Source: Arthrobacter sp. Soil762
GTDB taxonomy: Bacteria; Actinomycetota; Actinomycetes; Actinomycetales; Micrococcaceae
Assembly (NCBI RefSeq): GCF_001428335.1
Contig: NZ_LMSG01000019.1
Location: forward strand, 267,499-331,498
Reading direction: 5' to 3'
DNA: 64,000 nucleotides
Shown: positions 35,022-43,576 of the stretch, in pieces
How positions within the stretch are numbered: the stretch's first letter is position 1
Layout: each line of letters opens with the position of its first letter
Made by a program: the position numbers and the translations under genes
The notes under the pieces: generated by a model
Databases searched by the model: none
What the model was told of the DNA's origin: nothing
What the model saw: only the letters and a program-made list of their open reading frames with translations

Positions 35022-36476
35022 CTAAAGGGCCCCTAACATGTCAGCAACAACGTCACCAATCTGCTTAGAAAGCAAAGGCGGCACGGCATTTCCCACCTGG
35101 TGAAATTGCTGTGTCCTGGCCCCTTCGAAGAAGTAATTATCGGGGAAGGATTGGAGGCGCGCGGCTTCTCGCACGGTGAAGCTGCGGTTCTGCTGTGGAT
35201 CTGGGTGAATGTAGTAGTGCCCGTCTTTGGAAATGTGTGAGACCACCGTCGTCGCGGGCGTATCCCAGACCTGCACTCGGAAGCGATCTGTGAAAGGGGT
35301 GCGTTCCCGGCCAACGTTGCTGTGCTCAGGATGCAACGAAACTGGCAGGTCTGTGTACTTGGGGCTTTTGCCCAATCTTTCGGCGAGTTCCGCCATCACC
35401 CGGTACCGAGCAAGGTCGGAAACCATGTGAGGACGTGGATCATGCTGTATCGGCGCGGAGAGTGACGCTTCATGAATCCACGCTTCATACTCGTCCATAG
35501 CCAACGTGCCGGCTTTCAGGGGCTCATGCTTGGACACTGAATCCATCCGGCGGACCGAGTCAAGTGCTTTGTTCTGGACCGCTACCCAGTCCTGATCGAT
35601 TTTAGGCCTTCTCTTTGAAGTCTTCGCACGCACGCTAGGCATGGTCTGCAGTGCGGCTCGAACCGTAACTGGTCCATCGGCCCTCTTGAGAGAACTACGT
35701 GGAAGGCGCCCCGCAACGTCGCTTCGAACTCCGAGCAAAATCACGCGGTGCCGTTTCTGAGGCACACCGTACTCTTCGGAACGAATGATGAAGTCTGACG
35801 GGTCCAATTCTCGGGGTTCGGCATCAACCACTAATGAACGGATCTCGTAGCTAGCACCGCCGGGTAGGCGCTTAAGGTCTTCGAGAATCGTTTGGAACAT
35901 GCTGCTGTCGCCGTTTCTTGACGAGAGGAGCCCTTTGACATTCTCCATGACAAAGATCGTGGGCTTGAACTTGCCCAGGATGTGAAGGTACTCACGGTAA
36001 AGGAAATGCTTGTGGTCGGACGCGAACGACTCATCGCCGGTCCTCCGGGACCGCCCAGCGAGGGAATACGCTTGACACGGGGGGCCGCCAATGAGTGCCC
36101 AGTGTCCTCGTTCATTCTCTGGTCCGAGCTGGCGCTCGATAAAGTTGTCCACCTCGGGGCGATTGTCCTCTCCGAGTTCGACCTGGTAGACGTGGGTCTT
36201 GGCCGCTAAGTAGGCTTCTTTGAAGTCGCCAGTGAGCACGGATTGCCATGTCTGCTTGCCCTCGATGTAATCGAAGTAGGGTCGCAGATCTCCTCCAGAC
36301 CGAACGAGCTCTCGGTATGTCGCTCGCAACCTGAGTGTCTGACAGGCAAGGCTATCCATCTCAAACGACGCCAAGGTTTTAAAGACGTAGGCCCCTCGTT
36401 CGTCTCTAACACTTGAGAATCCTTCATTCAGGCCTCCCGGCCCGGCGAAGAGATCGATAATTGGAAACACATGCAC
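35022..36476 (-). CDS. DNA (cytosine-5) methyltransferase
   Basis: 484 residues. 5mC methyltransferase motifs in order: I, IDLFAGPGGLNEGF; IV, GGPPCQAYSLAGRSRR with the catalytic Cys (about 132); VI, VMENVKGLLSSR; VIII, VPQKRHRVILLGVR; IX/X, FTVREAARLQSF and FHQVGNAVPPLLSKQ. A target-recognition region sits between VIII and IX. It should modify the host copy of the site attacked by the Z1/GHKL/nuclease operon, with which it converges. The site cannot be read from sequence. Confidence 0.9.
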   Translation of the reverse strand: MHVFPIIDLFAGPGGLNEGFSSVRDERGAYVFKTLASFEMDSLACQTLRLRATYRELVRSGGDLRPYFDYIEGKQTWQSVLTGDFKEAYLAAKTHVYQVELGEDNRPEVDNFIERQLGPENERGHWALIGGPPCQAYSLAGRSRRTGDESFASDHKHFLYREYLHILGKFKPTIFVMENVKGLLSSRNGDSSMFQTILEDLKRLPGGASYEIRSLVVDAEPRELDPSDFIIRSEEYGVPQKRHRVILLGVRSDVAGRLPRSSLKRADGPVTVRAALQTMPSVRAKTSKRRPKIDQDWVAVQNKALDSVRRMDSVSKHEPLKAGTLAMDEYEAWIHEASLSAPIQHDPRPHMVSDLARYRVMAELAERLGKSPKYTDLPVSLHPEHSNVGRERTPFTDRFRVQVWDTPATTVVSHISKDGHYYIHPDPQQNRSFTVREAARLQSFPDNYFFEGARTQQFHQVGNAVPPLLSKQIGDVVADMLGAL

Positions 36477-36635
36477 CCCTTGATATCCGACACTCCAGGA
36501 TACCAGGCTGAACCGACAATCTACCTATCGTCCCCGTCAGAGTTGGATGCGTGGGCCTTGATCGGAGTGCGCCGCGACTCAGACCTTTGTTTCAGCCGTC
36601 GGTCGGAGCAGTCCGGCGCAAATGGTACTCCGACT

Positions 36636-37303
36636 GTCTTGGACGCCCTAGATGCAGACCTTCTGGTGCCGTTCCACTATTCGGCGTCTCGGACGACGTC
36701 GACCTGAGCCAGCTGGAATGGAAGCGTGGCAACTACGACACCACCCAACTCAGCAATCTCTACACCTGCAGCGACGCCCGCGCTGCGAACGTGATCCGCG
36801 AACTCCGCGACAAGGTCACAAACCCAGACCTGGTGCGGGCCATCGGCTTCTGCGTCTCAGTCCAGCACGCCCATTACATGGCCGAGGTGTTCAACCGTGC
36901 CGGGATCGTTTCCGTCGCCGTCGATGGAGGCACCAACGATGCCGACCGAGCAACTGCGCTGGAACGCCTCGGTCAACGGGAGATCAACCGCATTTTTGCC
37001 GTCGACCTTTTCAACGAAGGCCTGGACCTGCCGCAGGTGGACACCATCCTGCTGCTTCGGCCGACGCAGAGCGCCACGATCTTCCTGCAGCAGCTGGGCC
37101 GGGGGGCTGCGCCGTGCCGAGGGCAAGGCGGTGCTGACCGTCATGGTTTTCATCGGCCAGCAGCGCCGAGAGTTCCGCTTCGATCTGCGCTACCGGGCGC
37201 TGACCGGCTATGGGCGGAAGGAGCTGGAGAAAGCCGTCGAAGATGACCCATCCGAGTCCGCTCGGATGGGGGTTTCGACGTTGTTTGAGCGGTACGCTCC
37301 TTG
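36636..37303 (+). pseudogene. Relic of a DUF3427-type DEAD/DEAH helicase
   Basis: The plus strand contains the middle third of this helicase family: LDALDADLLVPFHY, then SDDVDLSQLEWKRGNYDTTQ, IGFCVSVQHAHYMAEVFNRA, FAVDLFNEGLDLPQVDTILL, then GLRRAEGKAVLTV and RREFRFDLRYRALTGYGRKE. Two single-base changes break it, near 36680 (a T lost) and 37100 (an extra G in the run), and both ends are missing. It starts next to the methyltransferase and ends at a repeated hairpin. It is probably the scar of an older helicase locus replaced by the restriction system. Confidence 0.8.
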
Positions 37304-37313
37304 AAGCTGAAGG
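37247..37313. repeat. Hairpin-containing repeat, copy 1 (inverted partner at 60187-60261)
   Basis: CCCATCCGAG (37247-37256) pairs with CTCGGATGGG (37261-37270), and the next bases up to about 37313 match, as reverse complement, the sequence at about 60187-60261 almost base for base. The shared part includes GAGCGGTACGCTCCTTGAAG and GGGGGTTTCG. One copy ends the helicase relic, the other precedes the membrane HNH gene. Probably a dispersed terminator-like element. Confidence 0.6.
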
Positions 37314-37398
37314 CGCGCAAAACACATGGTTGTGAACAAACGATGTTCTGGCGCGTCTAGAGAGCAGCAGTGGGTGATAGCTCCAACGTCGGCTTTTG

Positions 37399-38283
37399 CT
37401 AACCTCTTTGCGTTGTATCGATGGGGAAAGGAATGCTCACTGGACCTACATCTGGGAACTGTACTTCGTGAAGCCGTTGATAGACCCTTTCCGGCAAAGG
37501 AACGGCCACGTCCTCGGTCCAGTAGTGTTCGGGTGCGGCGCGTACGATCAGCCGGGAACCGTCTCGCTCGAAGTACCGCAGGTCTCCGTTAAAAACGTAA
37601 CTGTCGCGGACGTTCATGCCAAGGTCCTGCACCCAAAACTTGAAATTGAAAAGCCACGTGTTTGGGTCGTGAATTTCCTCCTCAGTTGTTAGCATTTCAG
37701 GCGTCCAGACCCGCTCCCATGCGTGCGACGCTTTCTTGTGCGGCGGGACGATTATGTCTCTTCCAGGCGGCTGAGCCTCAAGTTCGCCTAGTGCAGCATT
37801 AACGATGCTGATGCGAGCAATTTGATCGGAAACATTTTGAAAGTGAATGACGAGCCTAAGCCGGAACTGAAGCTTGCGTTGCGCTTCCTCCGTATAGGTC
37901 TCCTCGACGTACCGTTGGAACGTCCACGTAGAGAAGTCGTCAGTCTTATATAGCCTGAGTCCCGCGGAGCGCCTCATGTTTGCTGTCGCAAGGATCGTCG
38001 GGGCGAGCCGATCTAGTCGTGATTCTGCAAAGTTTCGGTAGGAATCGTCCGCTTCCTTACGTTGTCTTGCCGCAACCACTTGTGCGAGACGAGCTTCCTC
38101 GTGGGCCACGTCGAGGGATGCCTTGCCGATCCTTACCTGCTCGTCCGAAGCCTCGGCCTGCTGTTTGGTCCACTTAGCGGCCTGGCCTGCAAAATAGCCT
38201 GCAGTGACGGCTGCGGCCAGAGTCAGGACCGAGGTAACCGCCACGATCCAATTGGGGATTCCTTCTCCCACGAGGTCTACCAT
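37399..38283 (-). CDS. Single-pass membrane protein, unknown
   Basis: 294 residues from ATG 38283 (a further Met at 38310 is possible). N-terminal transmembrane helix IPNWIVAVTSVLTLAAAVTA, then a charged coiled-coil-like stretch (QQAEASDEQVRIGKASLDVA, ARLAQVVAARQRKEADDSYR), then a soluble C-terminal domain (FRLRLVIHFQNVSDQIARIS, RDSYVFNGDLRYFERDGSRL). No family recognised. This shape is common among phage- and plasmid-linked unknown proteins. Codon use is AT-richer than in flanking metabolic genes. Confidence 0.6.
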   Translation of the reverse strand: MVDLVGEGIPNWIVAVTSVLTLAAAVTAGYFAGQAAKWTKQQAEASDEQVRIGKASLDVAHEEARLAQVVAARQRKEADDSYRNFAESRLDRLAPTILATANMRRSAGLRLYKTDDFSTWTFQRYVEETYTEEAQRKLQFRLRLVIHFQNVSDQIARISIVNAALGELEAQPPGRDIIVPPHKKASHAWERVWTPEMLTTEEEIHDPNTWLFNFKFWVQDLGMNVRDSYVFNGDLRYFERDGSRLIVRAAPEHYWTEDVAVPLPERVYQRLHEVQFPDVGPVSIPFPIDTTQRG

Positions 38284-38379
38284 GCAACTGACGTTATTCC
38301 AGGCCCCCAAAACGTGCTGGTCGCGACACGGACTTGAGCGCTGATGTCCTGATATCTCATTCCTTCATTTGAATGAGAT

Positions 38380-38452
38380 GGTCTTGTAGCTCAGGGGATA
38401 GTGCGGCTCTTCGACTTAGCGTTGGTCGCGGGTTCGATTCCCGCCAAGGATT
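38380..38452 (+). tRNA. tRNA-like sequence, probably decayed
   Basis: All tRNA parts have the right lengths: acceptor 38380-38386 with 38445-38451, D arm from 38389, anticodon arm 38406-38422, five-base variable loop, and a perfect T arm GCGGG-TTCGATT-CCCGC (38428-38444). Mismatches occur in the acceptor (one A-G, two wobbles), D stem, and anticodon stem, and position 33 is C rather than T. The loop would present GAC (Val-like) if functional. Directly followed by a good terminator hairpin. Most likely a tRNA remnant. Confidence 0.4.
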
Positions 38453-38498
38453 AGAGGGACACTGAGCGGCTCGGTAGCCCGGCGTCCCTCTTTCTTTG
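38453..38498 (+). terminator. Rho-independent terminator after tRNA-like sequence
   Basis: AGAGGGAC at 38453-38460 pairs with GTCCCTCT at 38484-38491, followed by TTCTTT. It lies immediately after the tRNA-like sequence, as in true tRNA genes. Confidence 0.7.
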
Positions 38499-38555
38499 GT
38501 GCGGCCAACACCAGATCTGACGCCATCTTGCCGGTTTCGACAGTTCAAGAAGCGC

Positions 38556-38577
38556 GGTTTCGACAGGCTCAACCACC
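38556..38577. repeat. Short dispersed repeat (copy 1)
   Basis: GTTTCGACAGGCTCAACCAC and flanking bases recur with one change (AAGCTC) at 54254-54276. Read on the minus strand it gives the spurious peptide LSLSKP. Such elements are frequent between genes in Arthrobacter-like genomes. Confidence 0.5.
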
Positions 38578-38589
38578 GAACATGGGCAG

Positions 38590-39185
38590 CTCTCATCCGG
38601 GCGTCGTGAGGTGCGGGTTCCAGGCCATGGTCGGGTCCGTAGTGGAGCCCGTGCCGTCTCCGGTGGAGGTGATGGAGGTGCAGACCAGTTCGGAGCCGAC
38701 CACGGGGGAGGTGGGGTCCTTGTAGTCGACTTTGATGTCGTTGGCCCAGTTGCGGTGCACGTCGCCGGTGAGGACGACAGCGTTGCGGACGTTGGCGTCC
38801 ACCCAGCCTTGGGTGATGCGGCGGCGGGAGGAGGCGTAGCCGTCCCACCGTCCATGGAGACGTCAACGATCTCCGGGGCGGCGTTCCCTGTCCTTCTCGG
38901 CGAAGAAGATCTGCTGGCCCGGGATGTCCCAGCGCAAGAACGTCACCGAACGCCTCGCCGAGGACCGCACCATCACCGGCGCCGAGCAGGAGAAGTGGCT
39001 GCTGGACGGCTTCAGGAACTCCACCCAGGTCGTTCCGGTACTGCCGGGTGTCCATCATGTGGAAGTTTGGCCGGCTGGCCCCACTGGATGGTGCGGTAGA
39101 TCTTACTGTCGTACCCGGCCGGCACGGACGAGGCCCGAAGCGGCATGTTCTCGAGTAGGCCTGGAACGCGGCGGTGCGGCGCTGC
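38590..39185 (-). pseudogene. PhoD-type alkaline phosphatase relic with an internal inversion
   Basis: The minus strand reads fragments of a PhoD-family phosphatase: QAYSRTCRF region and then NFHMMDTRQYRNDLG (about 39180-39030), GQQIFFAEKDRE (about 38900) and VRNAVVLTGDVHRNWANDIK with VVGSELVCTSITSTGDGTG (38600-38790). The segment that belongs between them, LAEDRTITGAEQEKWLLDGF followed by RNSTQ, is on the plus strand at about 38935-39027, i.e. inverted. Frames are broken throughout. A second small PhoD fragment lies at 43345-43435. Confidence 0.75.
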
Positions 39186-39235
39186 CGGGCTCCAAAAACC
39201 GAGCCATAGTGACACGCTGTTGGAACCTGCATTCA

Positions 39236-40963
39236 ATGTCTGAGGCTCTGGGTACAGTTGCGCACATGGGGACATCAGGTTTACTCGAAGAGCGGTACGT
39301 CGGCGATATTGAAGGCAGGTTCTTCATCCCCGCCTATCAGCGCGGATATCGGTGGGGCGTTGACGAAGTCACTCGTCTCCTCGACGATATTGCTGAAAGC
39401 CGTGAGCAGTCGTCGTATTATCTGCAGCCGATCGTCGTGAAACGCATGTCCGACGGTCGTTGGGAACTCGTAGACGGCCAGCAACGACTTACCACCTTGT
39501 TCCTGATTCTGCAGGACATCCGCCGATCTTTACCGTCAGCGAATGCGCGGTTCGAGCTCGAGTACGAGACCCGAGGCGGCAGCCAAAACTATCTGAGGGA
39601 CCCAGACGAGGTGGGAAGTGCTCTCAACATTGACTTCTTCCACATCCATAAGGCTGCTTCTACGATCAGATCGTGGTTCGAGGCCCTGGGGTCTGGCGAG
39701 ATCCAGGCGGCAATCGACTTCTACACCGATCTGTCGCGTCGCGTGAAGGTTATCTGGTACGAGGCGCCCGAAGCGACAGATTCAACTGATTTGTTCACCA
39801 GGTTGAATATCGGACGCATCCCGCTGACTGACGCTGAACTCGTCAAGGCGCTCCTGCTGACCCGGGCGAAGGGGTTGGCGGGCCAGCCCGATCGATCGCA
39901 GGAGATCGCCGCGCAGTGGGACACATTCGAGCGCGATCTCCGCACGCCCGAGGTTTGGGCATTTCTTACGGGTCATGCGAACAGCCAGGCGACTCACATA
40001 AGCCTGCTGCTCGACAGCCTTGCGGGTGGGCCGAGGGGACGCGAGCGTCCGGCCTTCCACACGTTTGGAGCGCTGCGAGCAGAGATCGATGCCAACTACA
40101 AGACTTTCTGGAACAGAGTCATTGACCGCCACTCTCTGATCCTCGGTTGGTTCGAGGACCGAGACTTGTTCCATAAGGTGGGGTATTTAGTCGCGGTAGG
40201 TATTCCTTTTGATGAGCTCGTTGTTACCGCGGACGGCAAGTCCAGGAGCAGTTTCGAAGCCACGCTTGACGACAGGATCAAGGCGAAATTGGCTCTGACG
40301 GATACAGCACTATCTGGGCTGTCCTACGAGAGCGCGGCGGGACGGGAAAAGGCGTCACAGGCACTGCTATTGATGAACGTCGAAACAATTCGCAAAATGC
40401 AGCATTCCTCGGAGCGATACTCATTCCGTGCGCACGCGGCCGGCACGTGGTCGTTGGAGCACATCCACGCGCAGAATGCCGAAGCACTCAATACGGGCGA
40501 GCAATGGTCGAGTTGGCTCCGATTACATCGTGACGCTTTAGTCGGCTTGCCGCTCGACGAGAACCGTCGTCGCGACATGATCCGTCGGATCGACGACGCA
40601 ATCCCGACGATCAGCCGGGAAACGTTCCGGCATCTGGAGCGCGACATCAACACCATTTTTTCTTTTGGTGATGAGGGAGCGGAGGGTGATGTGCACGTCA
40701 TTGACAACCTTGCTCTTCTCGATAGCCGGGACAATAGCGCTCTGAGTAATGCGGTCTTCGAAGTGAAGCGGCTCGAAATACTCCGACGAGACCGCGCGGG
40801 TTCGTATGTCCCCGTGTGTACACGAAATGTGTTCCTGAAGTACTACACAGACGAGAGTGCACAGCAGGTCCACTTTTGGGGAGCATCGGACCGTCGCGCC
40901 TATCTCGACGCATTCCGTGTTGAGATCGGCGCGTATCTAACGGAAGAAGTGAGCGAAGCATGA
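39236..40963 (+). CDS. DUF262/DUF1524 (GmrSD-type) nuclease
   Basis: 575 residues from ATG 39236 (ATG 39266 is the alternative; the open frame upstream belongs to the PhoD relic). The N-terminal DUF262 domain has FFIPAYQRGYRWGVDEVTRL and ELVDGQQRLTTLFLIL (the DGQQR nucleotide-binding motif, ParB/Srx-like). The C-terminal DUF1524 region shows the HNH-like WSLEHIHAQNAEAL. Characterised GmrS/GmrD pairs cut DNA with glucosylated hydroxymethylcytosine; other members cut other modified DNA. It overlaps the next DUF262 gene (ATGA). Likely a modification-dependent defence pair. Confidence 0.82.
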   Translation: MSEALGTVAHMGTSGLLEERYVGDIEGRFFIPAYQRGYRWGVDEVTRLLDDIAESREQSSYYLQPIVVKRMSDGRWELVDGQQRLTTLFLILQDIRRSLPSANARFELEYETRGGSQNYLRDPDEVGSALNIDFFHIHKAASTIRSWFEALGSGEIQAAIDFYTDLSRRVKVIWYEAPEATDSTDLFTRLNIGRIPLTDAELVKALLLTRAKGLAGQPDRSQEIAAQWDTFERDLRTPEVWAFLTGHANSQATHISLLLDSLAGGPRGRERPAFHTFGALRAEIDANYKTFWNRVIDRHSLILGWFEDRDLFHKVGYLVAVGIPFDELVVTADGKSRSSFEATLDDRIKAKLALTDTALSGLSYESAAGREKASQALLLMNVETIRKMQHSSERYSFRAHAAGTWSLEHIHAQNAEALNTGEQWSSWLRLHRDALVGLPLDENRRRDMIRRIDDAIPTISRETFRHLERDINTIFSFGDEGAEGDVHVIDNLALLDSRDNSALSNAVFEVKRLEILRRDRAGSYVPVCTRNVFLKYYTDESAQQVHFWGASDRRAYLDAFRVEIGAYLTEEVSEA

Positions 40964-43233
40964 GCACCCAAAGCCGGTCCACGACGTTCACCGGCCTCTT
41001 CTTGCCCAACGAAACGGATGAGATTCAAGCGATCGAGATCCCGCTGATTCAGCGGGACTACGCCCAGGGACGCGAAAGTCAGGCAGTCGACGAGATCCGC
41101 AAGAACTTCATTGATGTCCTGCACTCGGCCGTCGCTGGGGAGAAACCGGCGCCCGTCGACCTTGACTTCGTTTACGGCGAAGTGAAGTCAGGTGTGCTGG
41201 AGCCCCTCGACGGTCAGCAGCGGCTCACTACGTTGTTTCTGTTGCACTGGTATCTCGCATCGGGAGCGGGGGAGCTTCCTTCTACTCAGGCGTGGGCGAA
41301 GTTCACGTATGCCACTCGGCCGAGTGCCCGTCTATTCTGCGAACGGCTTGTGCTGACCACGCTGCCAGATACCGTTGAACAGCCGTCATCATGGGTCATT
41401 GATCAGCCTTGGTACCTCTTCGTCTGGCGCCACGATCCAACAATCCAGTCCATGCTAGTCATGCTCGACGCAATTCACCTTCGATTTCGGACGGCGGACG
41501 CCAAGATGGCCTGGGATCGGCTCGTAGACCCGATCGAGCCGGCGGTGTCCTTCCTCCTGCTCGCGCCGTCTGACATGGGCTCGGCTGCGGACCTATACAT
41601 CAAGATGAACTCCCGCGGGAAGCCTCTTACTGAGTTCGAGAACTTCAAGGCGCATTTTGAGAAATCTATCGAGGCCACCGAACGCGCCAAGGAGTTTGCG
41701 GAAAATGTTGACGGTGCGTGGTCAGACCTGCTCTGGGGATTCCGGGGCGACGACGACTTAGTCGACGACGAATTCATGCGTTACATCGGCTACATCACCG
41801 AGTTGTGCGAGTGGCTCGATCCTGACGTCGAGGTCCCTGAGCATCCTGAACGTCCTAGCCACCGCACTGAGCGGGTGTTCGGCGGCGTCAATCCCAGGCG
41901 CGCAGAGTCATTGGACTTCCTGTTTAAGGCGTTCGACGTGTGGGTCGGACGCAATGTTGACGGGGAATTTAACGGGCTCTTCAGGGGTACCACCGAGCGG
42001 CAAGTCGGGTTTGAGGCCGATCGCGTGGCGCTCTTCTTCCGGGACCAACGGATCAACTTGTTCGACGCCTGCTGTCGCACCTTCGGAGATACAAGCGGAA
42101 GAACAAGGGTCTTCACGTTCGGGCAGAGCCTCCTGCTTTTTGCGGTACTCCGCCATCTCATGTACGGGACAGACGCTATTCAGGCCCGCATCCGCTCCCT
42201 GCGTAATCTCATAGAAGCTTCCGCGAATGAGCTACGCGTTGACCGGATGCCTAGGTTGCTACGGGACGTTGAACGACTTGTGCGCGACGGCGCTCTCGGC
42301 GAAATTGACAGCTTCAACAAGCAGCAGGTCGAGGACGAACTGCTGAAACAGGTGTTCCTGGACGCAAACCCGGAGCTGACTGAATCGCTTCATCGCTTGG
42401 AAGATAATCACCTGTTGCGTGGGTCGATCGGTGCGTTCGAGCTGGAGCCAACGAAGTTCGATGCTCGGGCCGATGCCTTCCTTCGTCTGGCGTCAGAGCC
42501 TGAGTCCTGGCTCGATGCCACCGGTGCGCTCCTCGCCGTCGGTGAGTATCAACGGACGACGAATCACAGAAAGTTTCAATTCGGAACAGGGTCTAAACGT
42601 TTCGAAAATGCTTGGCGCGAGCTGCTTACCGGAGCAGACCGTGAGGCACTTTCCGGAACACGTTCCGCTCTTGCCAAGCTCCTGGACGCCATCGAAGTTG
42701 GCGATGATTTAAAGTCGACGCTAGTGGCAGTGCAATCCGAATGGCTCGCCCAGCGCGAATCGGAGCTATTCCTCGACTGGCGGTACTACATGGTGAAATA
42801 TCCGGCCATGCGTGAGGGCGCCTCGGGAACTTACTACTCACAGGGGGGAGCGCTCGGCTACTCGCTCTGCATGCTCCGCGGTGGTACGAGCACGCTCAAT
42901 AGCAAGTACCGGGATCCTTACGTCCTTGCAATTTGGCGCAATCTCGGCAACCCACGGGATATCGATGACCCTTGGTTCACTGGACACGAAACTCTTCCGC
43001 GATGGCTACGGCTCACGCGCAGCGGCGTTAGGATTCGCCCAGTTTCCACAGGGTTCGAAGTTTCAGGACCTGTGCCGGACGATTTCGAGGAGTTATACGG
43101 TTCCCTGCGGGGTGAGCTCGGTATGTCCGAGGGCGGCATCATCGAGATCAAGCAGATGGACGGAATCGACACGGTTGACCGCATTGCGATCGGAACAGAG
43201 ATTGTGCGGCAGCTTCTTGAACGGGGGCTGTGA
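40960..43233 (+). CDS. DUF262-domain protein, partner of the preceding gene
   Basis: 757 residues. The N-terminus has IEIPLIQRDYAQGRESQAVD and EPLDGQQRLTTLFLLHWYLA, the same DGQQR motif as its neighbour, plus YIKMNSRGKPLTEFENFKAH, typical of DUF262. No convincing HxxP or HNH signature was found in its C-terminal half, so it may provide sensing and nucleotide use while the partner cuts. The ATGA overlap means the two are made together. Confidence 0.8.
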   Translation: MSTQSRSTTFTGLFLPNETDEIQAIEIPLIQRDYAQGRESQAVDEIRKNFIDVLHSAVAGEKPAPVDLDFVYGEVKSGVLEPLDGQQRLTTLFLLHWYLASGAGELPSTQAWAKFTYATRPSARLFCERLVLTTLPDTVEQPSSWVIDQPWYLFVWRHDPTIQSMLVMLDAIHLRFRTADAKMAWDRLVDPIEPAVSFLLLAPSDMGSAADLYIKMNSRGKPLTEFENFKAHFEKSIEATERAKEFAENVDGAWSDLLWGFRGDDDLVDDEFMRYIGYITELCEWLDPDVEVPEHPERPSHRTERVFGGVNPRRAESLDFLFKAFDVWVGRNVDGEFNGLFRGTTERQVGFEADRVALFFRDQRINLFDACCRTFGDTSGRTRVFTFGQSLLLFAVLRHLMYGTDAIQARIRSLRNLIEASANELRVDRMPRLLRDVERLVRDGALGEIDSFNKQQVEDELLKQVFLDANPELTESLHRLEDNHLLRGSIGAFELEPTKFDARADAFLRLASEPESWLDATGALLAVGEYQRTTNHRKFQFGTGSKRFENAWRELLTGADREALSGTRSALAKLLDAIEVGDDLKSTLVAVQSEWLAQRESELFLDWRYYMVKYPAMREGASGTYYSQGGALGYSLCMLRGGTSTLNSKYRDPYVLAIWRNLGNPRDIDDPWFTGHETLPRWLRLTRSGVRIRPVSTGFEVSGPVPDDFEELYGSLRGELGMSEGGIIEIKQMDGIDTVDRIAIGTEIVRQLLERGL

Positions 43234-43344
43234 TCACCGGGTCATCCCTGAACTTTGAGTACCGATTCGATGCGTTCGAACAACAGCTGCGGAGGCGGCC
43301 GTGAGAAACTGCTGACCGCATCGAAGTCAAACAACGTCGGCGGT

Positions 43345-43435
43345 CCTTGTAGCCGATCTTGAGGCCGGTGGCGTCCACCCAGCCCTGGATGATGCGCTGG
43401 CGGGGGGCCGCGTGGCCGTCAATATAGACGTCGCA
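43345..43435 (-). pseudogene. Second PhoD phosphatase fragment
   Basis: Bases 43362-43420 match 38795-38860 (GGCGTCCACCCAGCC followed by TGATGCG and the GTAGCCGTC/GTGGCCGTC region), both on the minus strand of a PhoD gene. Only about 30 codons remain. With the larger relic at 38590-39185 it brackets the DUF262 pair. Confidence 0.6.
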
Positions 43436-43576
43436 TGTGGCGTTGGTCGAGGGACCACAAGCCGGCAGCTGCTATGTCGAAACCCTTTGTTGTCAGAGCC
43501 AGGTGCATTAGTGGCCCACAAGGGAGAGCAAGACCTTCGCCCGGAAAACGCAGTTGTCGTAGTTGGGGACAAGACC
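43436..43576. other. Gap before the DnaQ-like gene
   Basis: About 140 bases. An open frame crosses it in phase with the DnaQ-like gene (from 43412) but reads as low-quality sequence; the ATG at 43577 is preferred. Presumably holds the promoter. Confidence 0.35.

Noticed and set aside
38593..38802. Intact small gene with a DVHRNWAND motif
   Set aside because: It is a fragment of the PhoD relic without start signals.
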